Part shown: one piece after another, positions 36,718 through 44,698 of the stretch
How positions within the stretch are numbered: the stretch's first letter is position 1
How the letters are laid out: each line of letters starts with the position of its first letter
NCBI GenBank assembly: GCA_017848855.1
Contig: JAFIHF010000032.1
Span: forward strand, 62,001-126,000
Direction: 5' to 3'
Source: Rhodanobacter denitrificans
GTDB taxonomy: Bacteria; Pseudomonadota; Gammaproteobacteria; Xanthomonadales; Rhodanobacteraceae
DNA: 64,000 nt
Made by a program: the position numbers and the translations under genes
The notes under the pieces: model-generated
Databases searched by the model: none
Told to the model about the DNA's origin: nothing
What the model saw: only the letters and a program-made list of their open reading frames with translations

Positions 36718-37321
36718 TGTTGAAGCCGTCGCTGTCCTCGACATGGATTCGTTGCTGGTACAGCACGCCGCCGGTATCCACGCCGGCGTCGACCAGATGG
36801 ACGGTGACGCCGCAGTGCTCGGCATCGTCATGGACCAGTGCCCAGTAGCCGCCGTGCACGCCACGGTAGCGTGGCGTGATGCCGGCATGGGTGTTGATGA
36901 AGGGGCGCTGGATGCACTCGATTACCTTGGGTGAAACGATCCGTGTGCCGTTCACGACCACGGCATCGGGGTCGAGCTTCCTGAGCAGGCGGCGCACCGC
37001 TGCCGCGTTGACGCTGTCCACCCGGTGGACGATATCCGCCGGCGGAGCGGCGGACTGCAAGCCATGGCGAAGGATCAGCTCGTCGCTGCGGCGGCGCTGG
37101 AGCCGCGCCAACAACCGGTTGAATGCAAGGAAGGCCAGTTGGCCGGCGACCGTGGGCCAACCCAGTCGACGCAGCCGGTTCCGGACCATGGCGCGGGCCG
37201 ACGGCTTGCGCTCGACCACGACGGCGAGAACTTCCATCTCGCCCGCCAGTGCGTTGTACATGAACCAGGACGAGGGGCCGTCGCCGCACAGCATGACGAT
37301 GCGTGGCATCCGCCGGTTCAT
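36629..37321 (-). pseudogene. Formyltransferase-family gene truncated at its 3' end
   Basis: The 5' part encodes a methionyl-tRNA-formyltransferase-like sugar N-formyltransferase: MPRIVMLCGDGPSSWFM, VNGTRIVSPKVIEC, then the active-site block FINTHAGITPRYRGVHGGYWALVHDD with the His and Asp of the family, and VDAGVDTGGVLYQQR. Homology stops at about EDSDGFNTY (around 36720), where island DNA begins; the frame then runs through the Hsp70 sequence to a chance stop at 36629. The deacetylase stop overlaps its start (ATGA), so it was the second gene of that operon. Confidence 0.7.
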
Positions 37322-38289
37322 CGTGCGGCCACGGCATCGGCGAGTTCGGTCATGCCCAGCGAGCGCATGCCGTCCTGTTGCCGCAGGTGTTCGAACTCTT
37401 CGATCACCCGCTCCAGGAAGCCCATGTTCTGGTCGGTGTCGACGCCGAAATTGTGCGGATGCCACCACAGGTGGAAAACCTCATGGCGCCGGGCGGCATG
37501 GCGCATGGCGCGCGTGATCCGGCGCAGCCGCATGCCATCCAGCCAGGCCAGCCGCGGATCGTACGGACGCAGGAAGCGGCTGGCCGGAACATCGAGCGGC
37601 AATCTTCCGGTGCGGCTTTCCAGCGTGTACGTGTGGTGTCCGCTGAGATTGACGTAGCTGTCGAGCAGGCGGCCCATGCGGCGCACGGCGTTCTGTCCGA
37701 CATGATCGGTGGCGGCATACAGCCAGCCATGCTCGTTGCCGCGGTAGGCCGTGATGCCGTGTTCGGCCAGCACTTCCAGATAGCCGGGATTCCACTGGTT
37801 GCGGGGGAACACCAGGCTGCGCAGGACGATTCCCCGCGCCGCTGCGACGCGGACGGCTGCGGCGAGATCGGCCCTGAATGCCGCCACCGTCTGGCCGGCT
37901 TCGCGGCAGTAGTAATGCGAGAACGTGTGGCTGGCCACTTCCTGCCCCGGTGTCGCGGCGATCAGTTCGACCAGGTCGGGCGCGAAGTGGTAGCGCCCGT
38001 CGAGATCCGCCGACTGTTCCAGGTAGCGGTAGGGGCAAAGCGATCTGTTCGCGTAGCCGGGTCGCTCGGATGGGGCCGCCAACAGGGCGGCGTCGCGATC
38101 GCGGCAGAAAAGCAGGCCCACCGTTGCCCATGTGGCGTGGAGACGATGCCGCTCGAACAGATTCAACATGCGCGGAACGGCCTGTCGGACACCGTCCAGG
38201 CGAGCGCGGAACGCATCGAGGCGGCACGTGTCCCGCACGCCCCAATACAGCTCGAAGTCGATGGATATGGTGAATGTGCCGGCGTTCAT
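37318..38289 (-). CDS. Polysaccharide deacetylase (NodB-type)
   Basis: This 323-residue protein begins FTISIDFELYWGVRD, with the metal/catalytic Asp pair of the NodB fold. It has SHTFSHYYCRE as the His metal motif and a late WWHPHNFG. It probably removes acetyl groups from glycan or sugar-lipid intermediates of the neighbouring polysaccharide pathway. ATG 38289 (MNAGTF) is chosen because GGGAG lies about six bases upstream; a second ATG at 38295 abuts that site. A truncated formyltransferase follows with a four-base overlap. Confidence 0.85.
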   Translation of the reverse strand: MNAGTFTISIDFELYWGVRDTCRLDAFRARLDGVRQAVPRMLNLFERHRLHATWATVGLLFCRDRDAALLAAPSERPGYANRSLCPYRYLEQSADLDGRYHFAPDLVELIAATPGQEVASHTFSHYYCREAGQTVAAFRADLAAAVRVAAARGIVLRSLVFPRNQWNPGYLEVLAEHGITAYRGNEHGWLYAATDHVGQNAVRRMGRLLDSYVNLSGHHTYTLESRTGRLPLDVPASRFLRPYDPRLAWLDGMRLRRITRAMRHAARRHEVFHLWWHPHNFGVDTDQNMGFLERVIEEFEHLRQQDGMRSLGMTELADAVAAR

Positions 38290-39505
38290 TCCCATCTCCC
38301 TGCAGCCCGCTTCACTTCAATGAGCGCATCGGCTTCGCGGCGGCGCGAGTCCGTCGACTGCGATGGTTGTCTTGCGGCACATGCAGCGCGCGTCGCATTT
38401 CGACGGAGCTTCACGCTTGCGCGCGAGCAAACGCGATGCCGACTATGCCAAGGTATGCCGTGCATGGGCCGTGCATGTTCCTGTGCGGCGAGGCGGAGTC
38501 ATCTCGAGTTAATGTGCAGTGTCGTTGTATGACACTCCACTTGCTTCAGTCTGCCGTGCACCTTGCCGCAGACACGCGTGCCATATGCGCGGCCACCATG
38601 CGTTTCGACCATCGCGTCGGCGCGTCGGATCGATGCTTCAAGCCAAGGCCTTGGCGCCTTGCTTCGCGGCCAAGCCCGAGCGGCAGAGAGGTTTTGCGGC
38701 CGAAATCCCGGGATCAATGGAGGATATGCATGTGAAACATCACCCAGCCAGCCAGTGCGCTGATCGTCAGGCAGACAAGAAGCCAGAATCCCCGGGAATT
38801 TTTTCCCCAGAACGGCTTGTTTTCATTGTTTTCCATGCTTCTCTGGTGTCCGTCGCGGTGGTCTGAACAGGCTGCCGGAATCCTGAATCGAAGCCAGTAT
38901 CGTGCCAAACGAAAATGCTTGCACGTTCGGGCGGTGAATTTACGGTCGGATGTCGCAATTTGATCCGGCACGGGCGAGCGGCGACGGGCCACGTTGGCCT
39001 CGCATGCCGCCGCCGAGGATGCGGCGAGCAGGGCCGCCGGCGGCGCGTCGTCGGCATCGCACGCGTGATGGCGCAGCGAGTCAGCCAGAGACAAATTTGG
39101 TCAGCCGTATCTGGCCGGGCGTGGAGGATTCATCCGGCGCAGTCCGCGGCGTGGCGTTTGAAGGCCGGGTCGTCTTGCAAGGGTTTCGGCATCTTGAATG
39201 CCGGCGGAGAAAGGTGCGCATGACGGTGAATATGCATGCGCCGGTTTTGATCCGCAAATACATTCGATTTTGTTTTGAGCGACTCGTGGTCGATGGATCG
39301 ATTGGGTGTATGGCCGCTAAACGCGGTTATCCATGGTGATGCTTCTTTCACGCCATCTGTGGCATGACAACAAATCCGTTTATTTCGGCATCTGGTTTTG
39401 CCGTAATTATCAATCGATCGGGTTTGGTTGGTCATTATCGAAAGGCATGTTTGCTTTTCGAGATGGCGATCGTGTGGCCGAAAGACACGAAGAGGACCTT
39501 TGATC
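38290..39505. other. 1.2-kb intergenic region between divergent polysaccharide operons
   Basis: Apart from the small - strand gene at 38714-38836 I find no convincing coding sequence. An inverted repeat AGTGTC-N7-GACACT lies at 38518-38536. Bases 39195-39500 are AT-rich for this genome (39361-39420 is 25/60 G+C by hand count) and should contain the promoter and control sites of the export gene at 39506. No clear -35/-10 pair stands out. Confidence 0.6.
38714..38836 (-). CDS. Small single-pass membrane protein, DUF2933-like start
   Basis: This 40-residue peptide reads MENNENKPFWGKNSRGF, then one hydrophobic helix (about 18-33, WLLVCLTISALAGWVMF), then HMHILH. The beginning resembles DUF2933 small membrane proteins (acidic/His start, KPFW, helix), but it is shorter than those. 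AGAGAAG precedes the ATG. It is too short for certainty, though codon use and the hydrophobic profile look real. Confidence 0.45.
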   Translation of the reverse strand: MENNENKPFWGKNSRGFWLLVCLTISALAGWVMFHMHILH

Positions 39506-40612
39506 ATGAAAAAGACCTGCGCCTTTGTCATTCTCGGGTTCGCGCTGCTTGCCGGCGGCTGCGTGTGGTCGCCGGGACAGGAAATGTCCGAGAAGGGGCT
39601 GGTGCGCGGTACGCCCAGCGACAGCAGCGAGGTCCAGCTGGTGACGATCACGCCGCAATTGATGGCGGGAGACCATGCGCCGATGCTGAATGCGACGGTG
39701 CCGCAGGAGCTGTTGTCCTATCAGCCGGGGCCGTATCGCATCGGTCCGGGGGATTCGCTCTACATCACGGTCTGGGATCACCCGGAGCTGACGTCGCCGG
39801 CCGGCACGCAGCAGCAGACGGCCGCCAACGGGCGCCTGGTGCGTTCGGACGGCACGCTGTTCTATCCCTATATCGGCAGCATCAAGGTGGCGGGGATGAC
39901 GATCGAGGAAGTGCGCCAGGCGATAGCGGGCAAGCTTGCGAAATACGTGGAGCACCCGCAGGTGGACGTCAGCATCGTCGGCTACAACAGCCAGCACGTG
40001 TTTCTCCAGGGAGCGTTCACGAAGACCGATCCGCAGTCGATCACCTCGGTTCCGTTGACCCTGGCGCAGGCGCTGGGAACGGCGACGATCAATCCCGATC
40101 AGGCCAACATGTCGGATCTGGTGCTCAATCGCGACGGCCAGAACTACCACCTCGACCTTGCCGCCCTGTACGACAGCCGGGGGCTGGCGAAGGACATCTA
40201 CCTGAAGCCGGGCGACCGCCTGCTGCTGCCCTACAACGACTCCGAGGAGGTGTACGTGATGGGCGAGGTGATGCGCCCGCAGGCGGTCACCTTCAGGACG
40301 CTCCCCTACATCTCGCTGACCCAGGCGATCGGCCGCGTCGGTGGCCTCAACCCGGTCACCGCCAACGGCCGGGCGGTCTACGTGATACGCGGCGCGAACA
40401 ATCTGCAGAACACCCCGGCCAAGGTCTTCCAGCTCGATGCCCGTTCGCCGGCGGCGTTCACGCTGGCGGACGATTTCAAGTTGAAGCCGGGCGACGTGGT
40501 GTTCGTCGGGGCGGCCGGCATCACCCGCTGGAACCGTTTCCTGAGCCAGTTGCTGCCTTCGGCGACCCTGGTTACCAGCGCGACCTCGGCCAATTACAGC
40601 GCGACGCACTGA
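39506..40612 (+). CDS. Wza/GumB-type outer-membrane polysaccharide export lipoprotein
   Basis: This 368-residue protein has a lipobox LAGGC (Cys19) and a polysaccharide-export domain beginning YRIGPGDSLYITVWDHPEL. SLBB domains follow: QHVFLQGAFTKTDPQSI and EEVYVMGEVMRPQAVTFRTLPYISLTQAIGRVGG. It should form the outer-membrane channel of a Wzx/Wzy-dependent pathway. The start at MKKTCAF is supported by AGAGG upstream; an upstream in-frame ATG at 39428 would bury the signal peptide. The matching co-polymerase/kinase is at 57574-59784. Confidence 0.93.
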   Translation: MKKTCAFVILGFALLAGGCVWSPGQEMSEKGLVRGTPSDSSEVQLVTITPQLMAGDHAPMLNATVPQELLSYQPGPYRIGPGDSLYITVWDHPELTSPAGTQQQTAANGRLVRSDGTLFYPYIGSIKVAGMTIEEVRQAIAGKLAKYVEHPQVDVSIVGYNSQHVFLQGAFTKTDPQSITSVPLTLAQALGTATINPDQANMSDLVLNRDGQNYHLDLAALYDSRGLAKDIYLKPGDRLLLPYNDSEEVYVMGEVMRPQAVTFRTLPYISLTQAIGRVGGLNPVTANGRAVYVIRGANNLQNTPAKVFQLDARSPAAFTLADDFKLKPGDVVFVGAAGITRWNRFLSQLLPSATLVTSATSANYSATH

Positions 40613-40820
40613 TCGGCGAACGTGTCATTTGCCATGCAATCACGGTCGAATCATCGGATGCGGGCCGATCCAGGCCGTGGAAGATATCGATCCGGCGGAT
40701 CCGCGATTCGTGGGGCGAGGGCCTGCCAGGCTTTCGCCGCCCGCCGGTTGAACCACCCACATTCTTGAGCTCGCTCGGACCAGGGGGACCCGTTCGAGAT
40801 CGGCGTCAGGCGGAGGTTCC

Positions 40821-42002
40821 ATGCAGGAACTGCGGTTGGTCCTCGATGGCTTGGTTGCCGCATGCACGTCCGCGGCAGCCATCGTCGTGATGCGTCGGTT
40901 CGCCCTGGCGTTGGGCCTGGTGGACCACCCCGACCAACGCAAGCAGCATCTGGGCGACGTGCCGCTGGTGGGCGGCCTGGCGATTTTCACGGGGATGATC
41001 GCGGGCGTGGCCTGCTACGGCGCCCTGAACGGATTCGAGCGGAGCTTGCTCGCGACTGCCGCGGTGCTTGCCGTGCTGGGCGCGCTGGACGACCGCTTCG
41101 GCCTCAGCGTGCGCGATCGCCTGCTGATCCAGACCATCGCGATACTCACCGTGATCGCCAGCACCGGCGTCTACATCCACACGCTGGGGCACATCTTCGG
41201 CCATGACGTGGTGCTGGGCTGGTTGGGCGTGCCGATGACGGTGCTCGCGGTCATCGGCCTGGTGAATGCGTTCAACATGATGGACGGCATCGACGGCCTT
41301 GCCGGCAGCCTGACCCTGGTGAGCATTGCGGCCGTCATCCTGTTCGACTCTCCCACGCCACTGCGCGGGGTCGTCGCGTTGCTGGTCCTGCTGGCCGCGG
41401 CGACGCTGCCCTACCTGGCGGTCAACCTCGGCCTCGCGGGCGGCAAGGTTTTCCTGGGCGATGCGGGGAGCACGCTGGTCGGCTATCTGCTGGCGTGGGC
41501 GCTGATCCGCCTCAGCCAGCTGCCGCAGACGCACCTGTCGCCCGTCGACGTGCTGTGGTGCGTGGCGCTGCCGGTGTGCGACACGCTCGCGGTGATGCTT
41601 CGGCGCATGCGCGAAGGCCGCTCGCCGTTCCAGCCGGATCGCGGCCATATCCACCACATCCTGCTGCGCGCCGGCCTCGGGCCGCGGGCCACCCTGGCCG
41701 TGCTGGTGCTGCTCGCCGCCGGCCTTGCGTCGATCGGCGCGATCGTCAGCGGCGCGGCGCATTCGGCAGGGGCGAACCTCACGACGTTTTGCCTGATCCT
41801 GGGCATCTACATGGCGACGGTCATGCACGTGTGGCAGCGCCAGGAAGCGCGCCGGCAATCCAGTGTGCAGATCGACCCGGCGGGCGCCGGCCGGCCATCC
41901 GTCGCGGCGGACCTGGCCGCGACGGGACGGGCGGACAGGGGTAGGGCGAGCGGCAGCAAGACCGAGGCGTTCCGCTCGACCGGACAGCCGGATCGCCATT
42001 GA
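40821..42002 (+). CDS. Undecaprenyl-phosphate hexose/HexNAc-1-phosphate transferase (WecA/MraY family)
   Basis: This 393-residue polytopic enzyme transfers a sugar-1-phosphate to undecaprenyl phosphate and starts the repeat unit. Conserved motifs are DHPDQRKQHLGDVPLVGG, the cytoplasmic DD loop LGALDDRFGL, NAFNMMDGIDGLAG, FLGDAGSTLVGY and RGHIHHILL, which are all WecA-group hallmarks. About ten transmembrane helices are visible. GGAGG precedes the ATG. It is convergent with the long - strand operon (72-base gap). Confidence 0.92.
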   Translation: MQELRLVLDGLVAACTSAAAIVVMRRFALALGLVDHPDQRKQHLGDVPLVGGLAIFTGMIAGVACYGALNGFERSLLATAAVLAVLGALDDRFGLSVRDRLLIQTIAILTVIASTGVYIHTLGHIFGHDVVLGWLGVPMTVLAVIGLVNAFNMMDGIDGLAGSLTLVSIAAVILFDSPTPLRGVVALLVLLAAATLPYLAVNLGLAGGKVFLGDAGSTLVGYLLAWALIRLSQLPQTHLSPVDVLWCVALPVCDTLAVMLRRMREGRSPFQPDRGHIHHILLRAGLGPRATLAVLVLLAAGLASIGAIVSGAAHSAGANLTTFCLILGIYMATVMHVWQRQEARRQSSVQIDPAGAGRPSVAADLAATGRADRGRASGSKTEAFRSTGQPDRH

Positions 42003-42074
42003 TCGGGCGCGCGGCGACCCGCCGCCGCGCATCCGCGGGAGTTCAACGCCTGACTGCCGTTGCCTGGATGGCGA

Positions 42075-43520
42075 TCACCGGATGCCCGTAAGCTCGATCG
42101 CTGCGCCATCCGCCACGCGTGTGATGGCGTCGGCGACGTCGTTGGCGTATTCGGCGGAGCGCTCCACCACCACGTGGCCCCGGGTGATGCGCATCGTCGT
42201 CGGGTCGCTGGTGCTTAGGAAGGACATCGCGGCGGCACCGGGTGCCGCGTGTGCGCTGCGCCTGATCCGGTTGCCGGAGATGATCACCGCGCCCATGCGC
42301 CGGCTGTGGTCGGGGGCGTTGCCTTCGGCGAAATCGATGCAGGAGCCGTGGATGTCGAGGAACAGGTTGCCCGCGCAGACCACGCCGTCGGCGCCGAGCA
42401 CGCCGATCGCACCCATCTGCGGGCGGATGCCGATGAAGCTGTTGCCCGTGATCACCGTGTCGATCGCGTTTTCGCTGGTGCGGTAGGTGAAGGACCCCAG
42501 CCGGATCGCGTCGCCGCCCGGGCCCGCTCCCGGCGGCGAGCGCTGGAAGGTGCAGCCGCTGATCTGCGTGCCGCTCAAGCCGTTGACCGCGATGTCGACG
42601 CGCACCGAATTGAGGAAACGGCAGTTGAGCACGGCGAGGTTGTCGGCAACGTCCGCCGCGGTCTTGGGCTTTGTCGCGGAATCGATGCCCCAGTAGCAGT
42701 TCGTGAACTCGCAGTCCGACACCACCCAGTCGTGGATGTTGTCGCCGGTCTGGTGGCCGTTGAAGAACGTGATGCCGGCCGTGTTCACGGTGTCGATGTC
42801 GATGAACTTGCAGTGGCTGATCGCCACGTCGCGGTACACGCTCCAGTCGTGGTCGGGCTCGAAATCGATGCCGCCCACCGAGTGCGAGAGCTTCGCGTTG
42901 CCGATGTTGCGGAAGACGCAGCGCGCCACCGTCAGCCGGTCGCAGTCGATCACGGACAAGCCGTTGCGGTTGTCCTTGACCGCGCCGTCGAACACGCAGT
43001 CGCGCACGACGATGCGCTGGTTGTGGCGCTCGGTGCCGCGCAGCGTGCCCGACCCTACGTACATGCCGTCGCCGCGAAAGCCCTCGAACGTCACCCGCTC
43101 GACCGTCATGTCCGAGGTGGCGTTGACCGCGAGCAGGTAGAAGAACTGCTGGTAGCCGAACTCCGCCACGCGGCCGTTGAGCTTGAGGTCGTGCAGGTGG
43201 ATGTTGCGCATGTTGTCGGCGACATCGGGCGTGCCGCCGTCGCGCACGTGGGTGGCGAGCATGAACTCGCAGGCCAGCGTGTCGTCGTGGGCGCGCAGTT
43301 CGCTGGCCGGCCCGTCGCCGTACAGCTCGAGATCCGACTTGAGCCGGAGTTGCTTCACGGGATAGATCCCGGCGGGCACGTAGACCTTGCCCTCGGCCCG
43401 CTCGATCGCCGCCTGAATGCCGCTGCTGCAATCGTAGGCGCTGCGGCCGGCGCGGATCGCGGCGTGTTCCCGCGCGGGCAGGAAATCCAGGACGTTCGTT
43501 GCTTGCGGTGAGGATGGCAT
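42075..43520 (-). CDS. Right-handed beta-helix (pectate-lyase-like) protein
   Basis: This 481-residue protein begins with a pectate-lyase-3-like cap (DCSSGIQAAIERAEGKVYVPAGIYPVKQ) and continues with many short turns such as DCVFDGAVKDNRNGLSVIDC and HCKFIDIDTV, the pattern of parallel beta-helix glycan lyases, hydrolases or epimerases. No signal peptide is evident. As the last gene of the polysaccharide operon it may trim or modify the polymer, but catalytic residues cannot be assigned by eye. The ATG at 43520 is chosen; in-frame GTG or ATG codons lie slightly upstream. Confidence 0.78.
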   Translation of the reverse strand: MPSSPQATNVLDFLPAREHAAIRAGRSAYDCSSGIQAAIERAEGKVYVPAGIYPVKQLRLKSDLELYGDGPASELRAHDDTLACEFMLATHVRDGGTPDVADNMRNIHLHDLKLNGRVAEFGYQQFFYLLAVNATSDMTVERVTFEGFRGDGMYVGSGTLRGTERHNQRIVVRDCVFDGAVKDNRNGLSVIDCDRLTVARCVFRNIGNAKLSHSVGGIDFEPDHDWSVYRDVAISHCKFIDIDTVNTAGITFFNGHQTGDNIHDWVVSDCEFTNCYWGIDSATKPKTAADVADNLAVLNCRFLNSVRVDIAVNGLSGTQISGCTFQRSPPGAGPGGDAIRLGSFTYRTSENAIDTVITGNSFIGIRPQMGAIGVLGADGVVCAGNLFLDIHGSCIDFAEGNAPDHSRRMGAVIISGNRIRRSAHAAPGAAAMSFLSTSDPTTMRITRGHVVVERSAEYANDVADAITRVADGAAIELTGIR

Positions 43521-43528
43521 GGCGTGGG

Positions 43529-44698
43529 TCACCGATGTCTGTGGAGCGGTTCGGCGCATGTCGCCGGCGCATCGCGCAATTCCGCATAGACCTCCAGCGT
43601 GCGCTGGATGACGATGCGTTCGTCGAACTGCGCCTGCGCCTTGAGGCGGGCCGCGGCGCCCAGCCGCTGCGCGAGCTCCGGGTCTCGCTGCAAGCGCCGG
43701 ATCGCCTGCGCCAGCGCCGCGCCGTCGCCCTTGGGCACCAGCAGGCCGTCGACGCCGTCGGACACCACTTCGCGGCAGCCGGGCACGTCCGTGGTGATCA
43801 GCGGCAGGCCGCAGGCCGCCGCTTCGACCAAGGTGCGCGGCAAGCCCTCCCGGTGACTGGGCAGCACCACCACGTCGACCGTGGCGAGCAGGCCGGCCAT
43901 GTCGTCGACATGGCCGAGCCAGGTGAGCAGGTCCTCCTCCACCCAGCCGCGTATCGTCGCCTCCGGCACGGCCGCGGGGTTGCCGGGGTCCGGTGTGCCG
44001 GCGAGCAGGGCATGGATCGCGCAGCCCTCCGCGCGCAGCTGGCGGAGCGCGGCGACGAACTCGGCCAGGCCCTTGTCCCACAGCAGCCGGCTGGCCAGCA
44101 GCACGCGCAGGCGTCCGTCGCCCGGCGCCGGCGTGCGCGTGATCGTCGCGAACTGCGCGCAGTTCACGCCCGAGCCGCGGATCAGGCGGATGTTCGCCTC
44201 GTCGACGAGCCGGGCCTGCCGGAACAGCGCGACGTCGTCCGCGTTCTGCAGGATCAGCCGCGCGCCGTCGCCGCCCAGCGCGAGCCGCAGCAGGCCGCGC
44301 ACCACCGGCCGCAACAGCCGCGCCTTCAACTGCGCGCTGGTGAACACGTAGCCCATGCCGGCCACGGCATTCACCCGTGCGGGCACGCCGGCCAGTCGCG
44401 CCGCCAGCGAGCCGTACACGGCGCACTTGATGGTGAAGCCGTGCACCAGCGCGGGCCGCTCGCGCCGCAGCAGGCGGACGAGGTGCCACAGCAGCGCCGC
44501 CTCGCGCAGCGGATTGAGGCTGCGCCGCGCCATCGGCAGCGGCTCCCAGCGCAGGCCCAGCGCGCGCAGCTTGTCGCCATAAGGCCCCGCGGGGGAAATC
44601 AGCAGCACCTCGTAGCCCTGCCGCCGCAGCGCCAGCGCCAGCGCGCGGCGGAAGTTGTAGAGGTACCAGTCGGTGTTCGCGAACAACACGGCTTTCAT
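43529..44698 (-). CDS. Glycosyltransferase family 4
   Basis: This 389-residue GT-B enzyme has an N-terminal acceptor domain (FANTDWYLYNFRRALALALRRQGYEV) and a C-terminal donor domain with VVVLPSHREGLPRTLVEAAACGLPLITTDVPGCREVV, the E-x7-E signature of GT4. The layout resembles WbpH/TuaC-like transferases of polysaccharide loci. It overlaps the asnB stop by four bases. Confidence 0.9.
   Translation of the reverse strand: MKAVLFANTDWYLYNFRRALALALRRQGYEVLLISPAGPYGDKLRALGLRWEPLPMARRSLNPLREAALLWHLVRLLRRERPALVHGFTIKCAVYGSLAARLAGVPARVNAVAGMGYVFTSAQLKARLLRPVVRGLLRLALGGDGARLILQNADDVALFRQARLVDEANIRLIRGSGVNCAQFATITRTPAPGDGRLRVLLASRLLWDKGLAEFVAALRQLRAEGCAIHALLAGTPDPGNPAAVPEATIRGWVEEDLLTWLGHVDDMAGLLATVDVVVLPSHREGLPRTLVEAAACGLPLITTDVPGCREVVSDGVDGLLVPKGDGAALAQAIRRLQRDPELAQRLGAAARLKAQAQFDERIVIQRTLEVYAELRDAPATCAEPLHRHR

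Noticed and set aside
39428-39505. An upstream start for the Wza-like lipoprotein
   Set aside because: It would put 26 charged residues in front of the signal peptide and lipobox, and the ATG at 39506 has a better ribosome site.
42075-44489. An 804-residue - strand ORF spanning the beta-helix gene and the glycosyltransferase
   Set aside because: Only the part below 43520 is the beta-helix protein. The upstream part is a shadow frame of the glycosyltransferase, which is coded in another frame.
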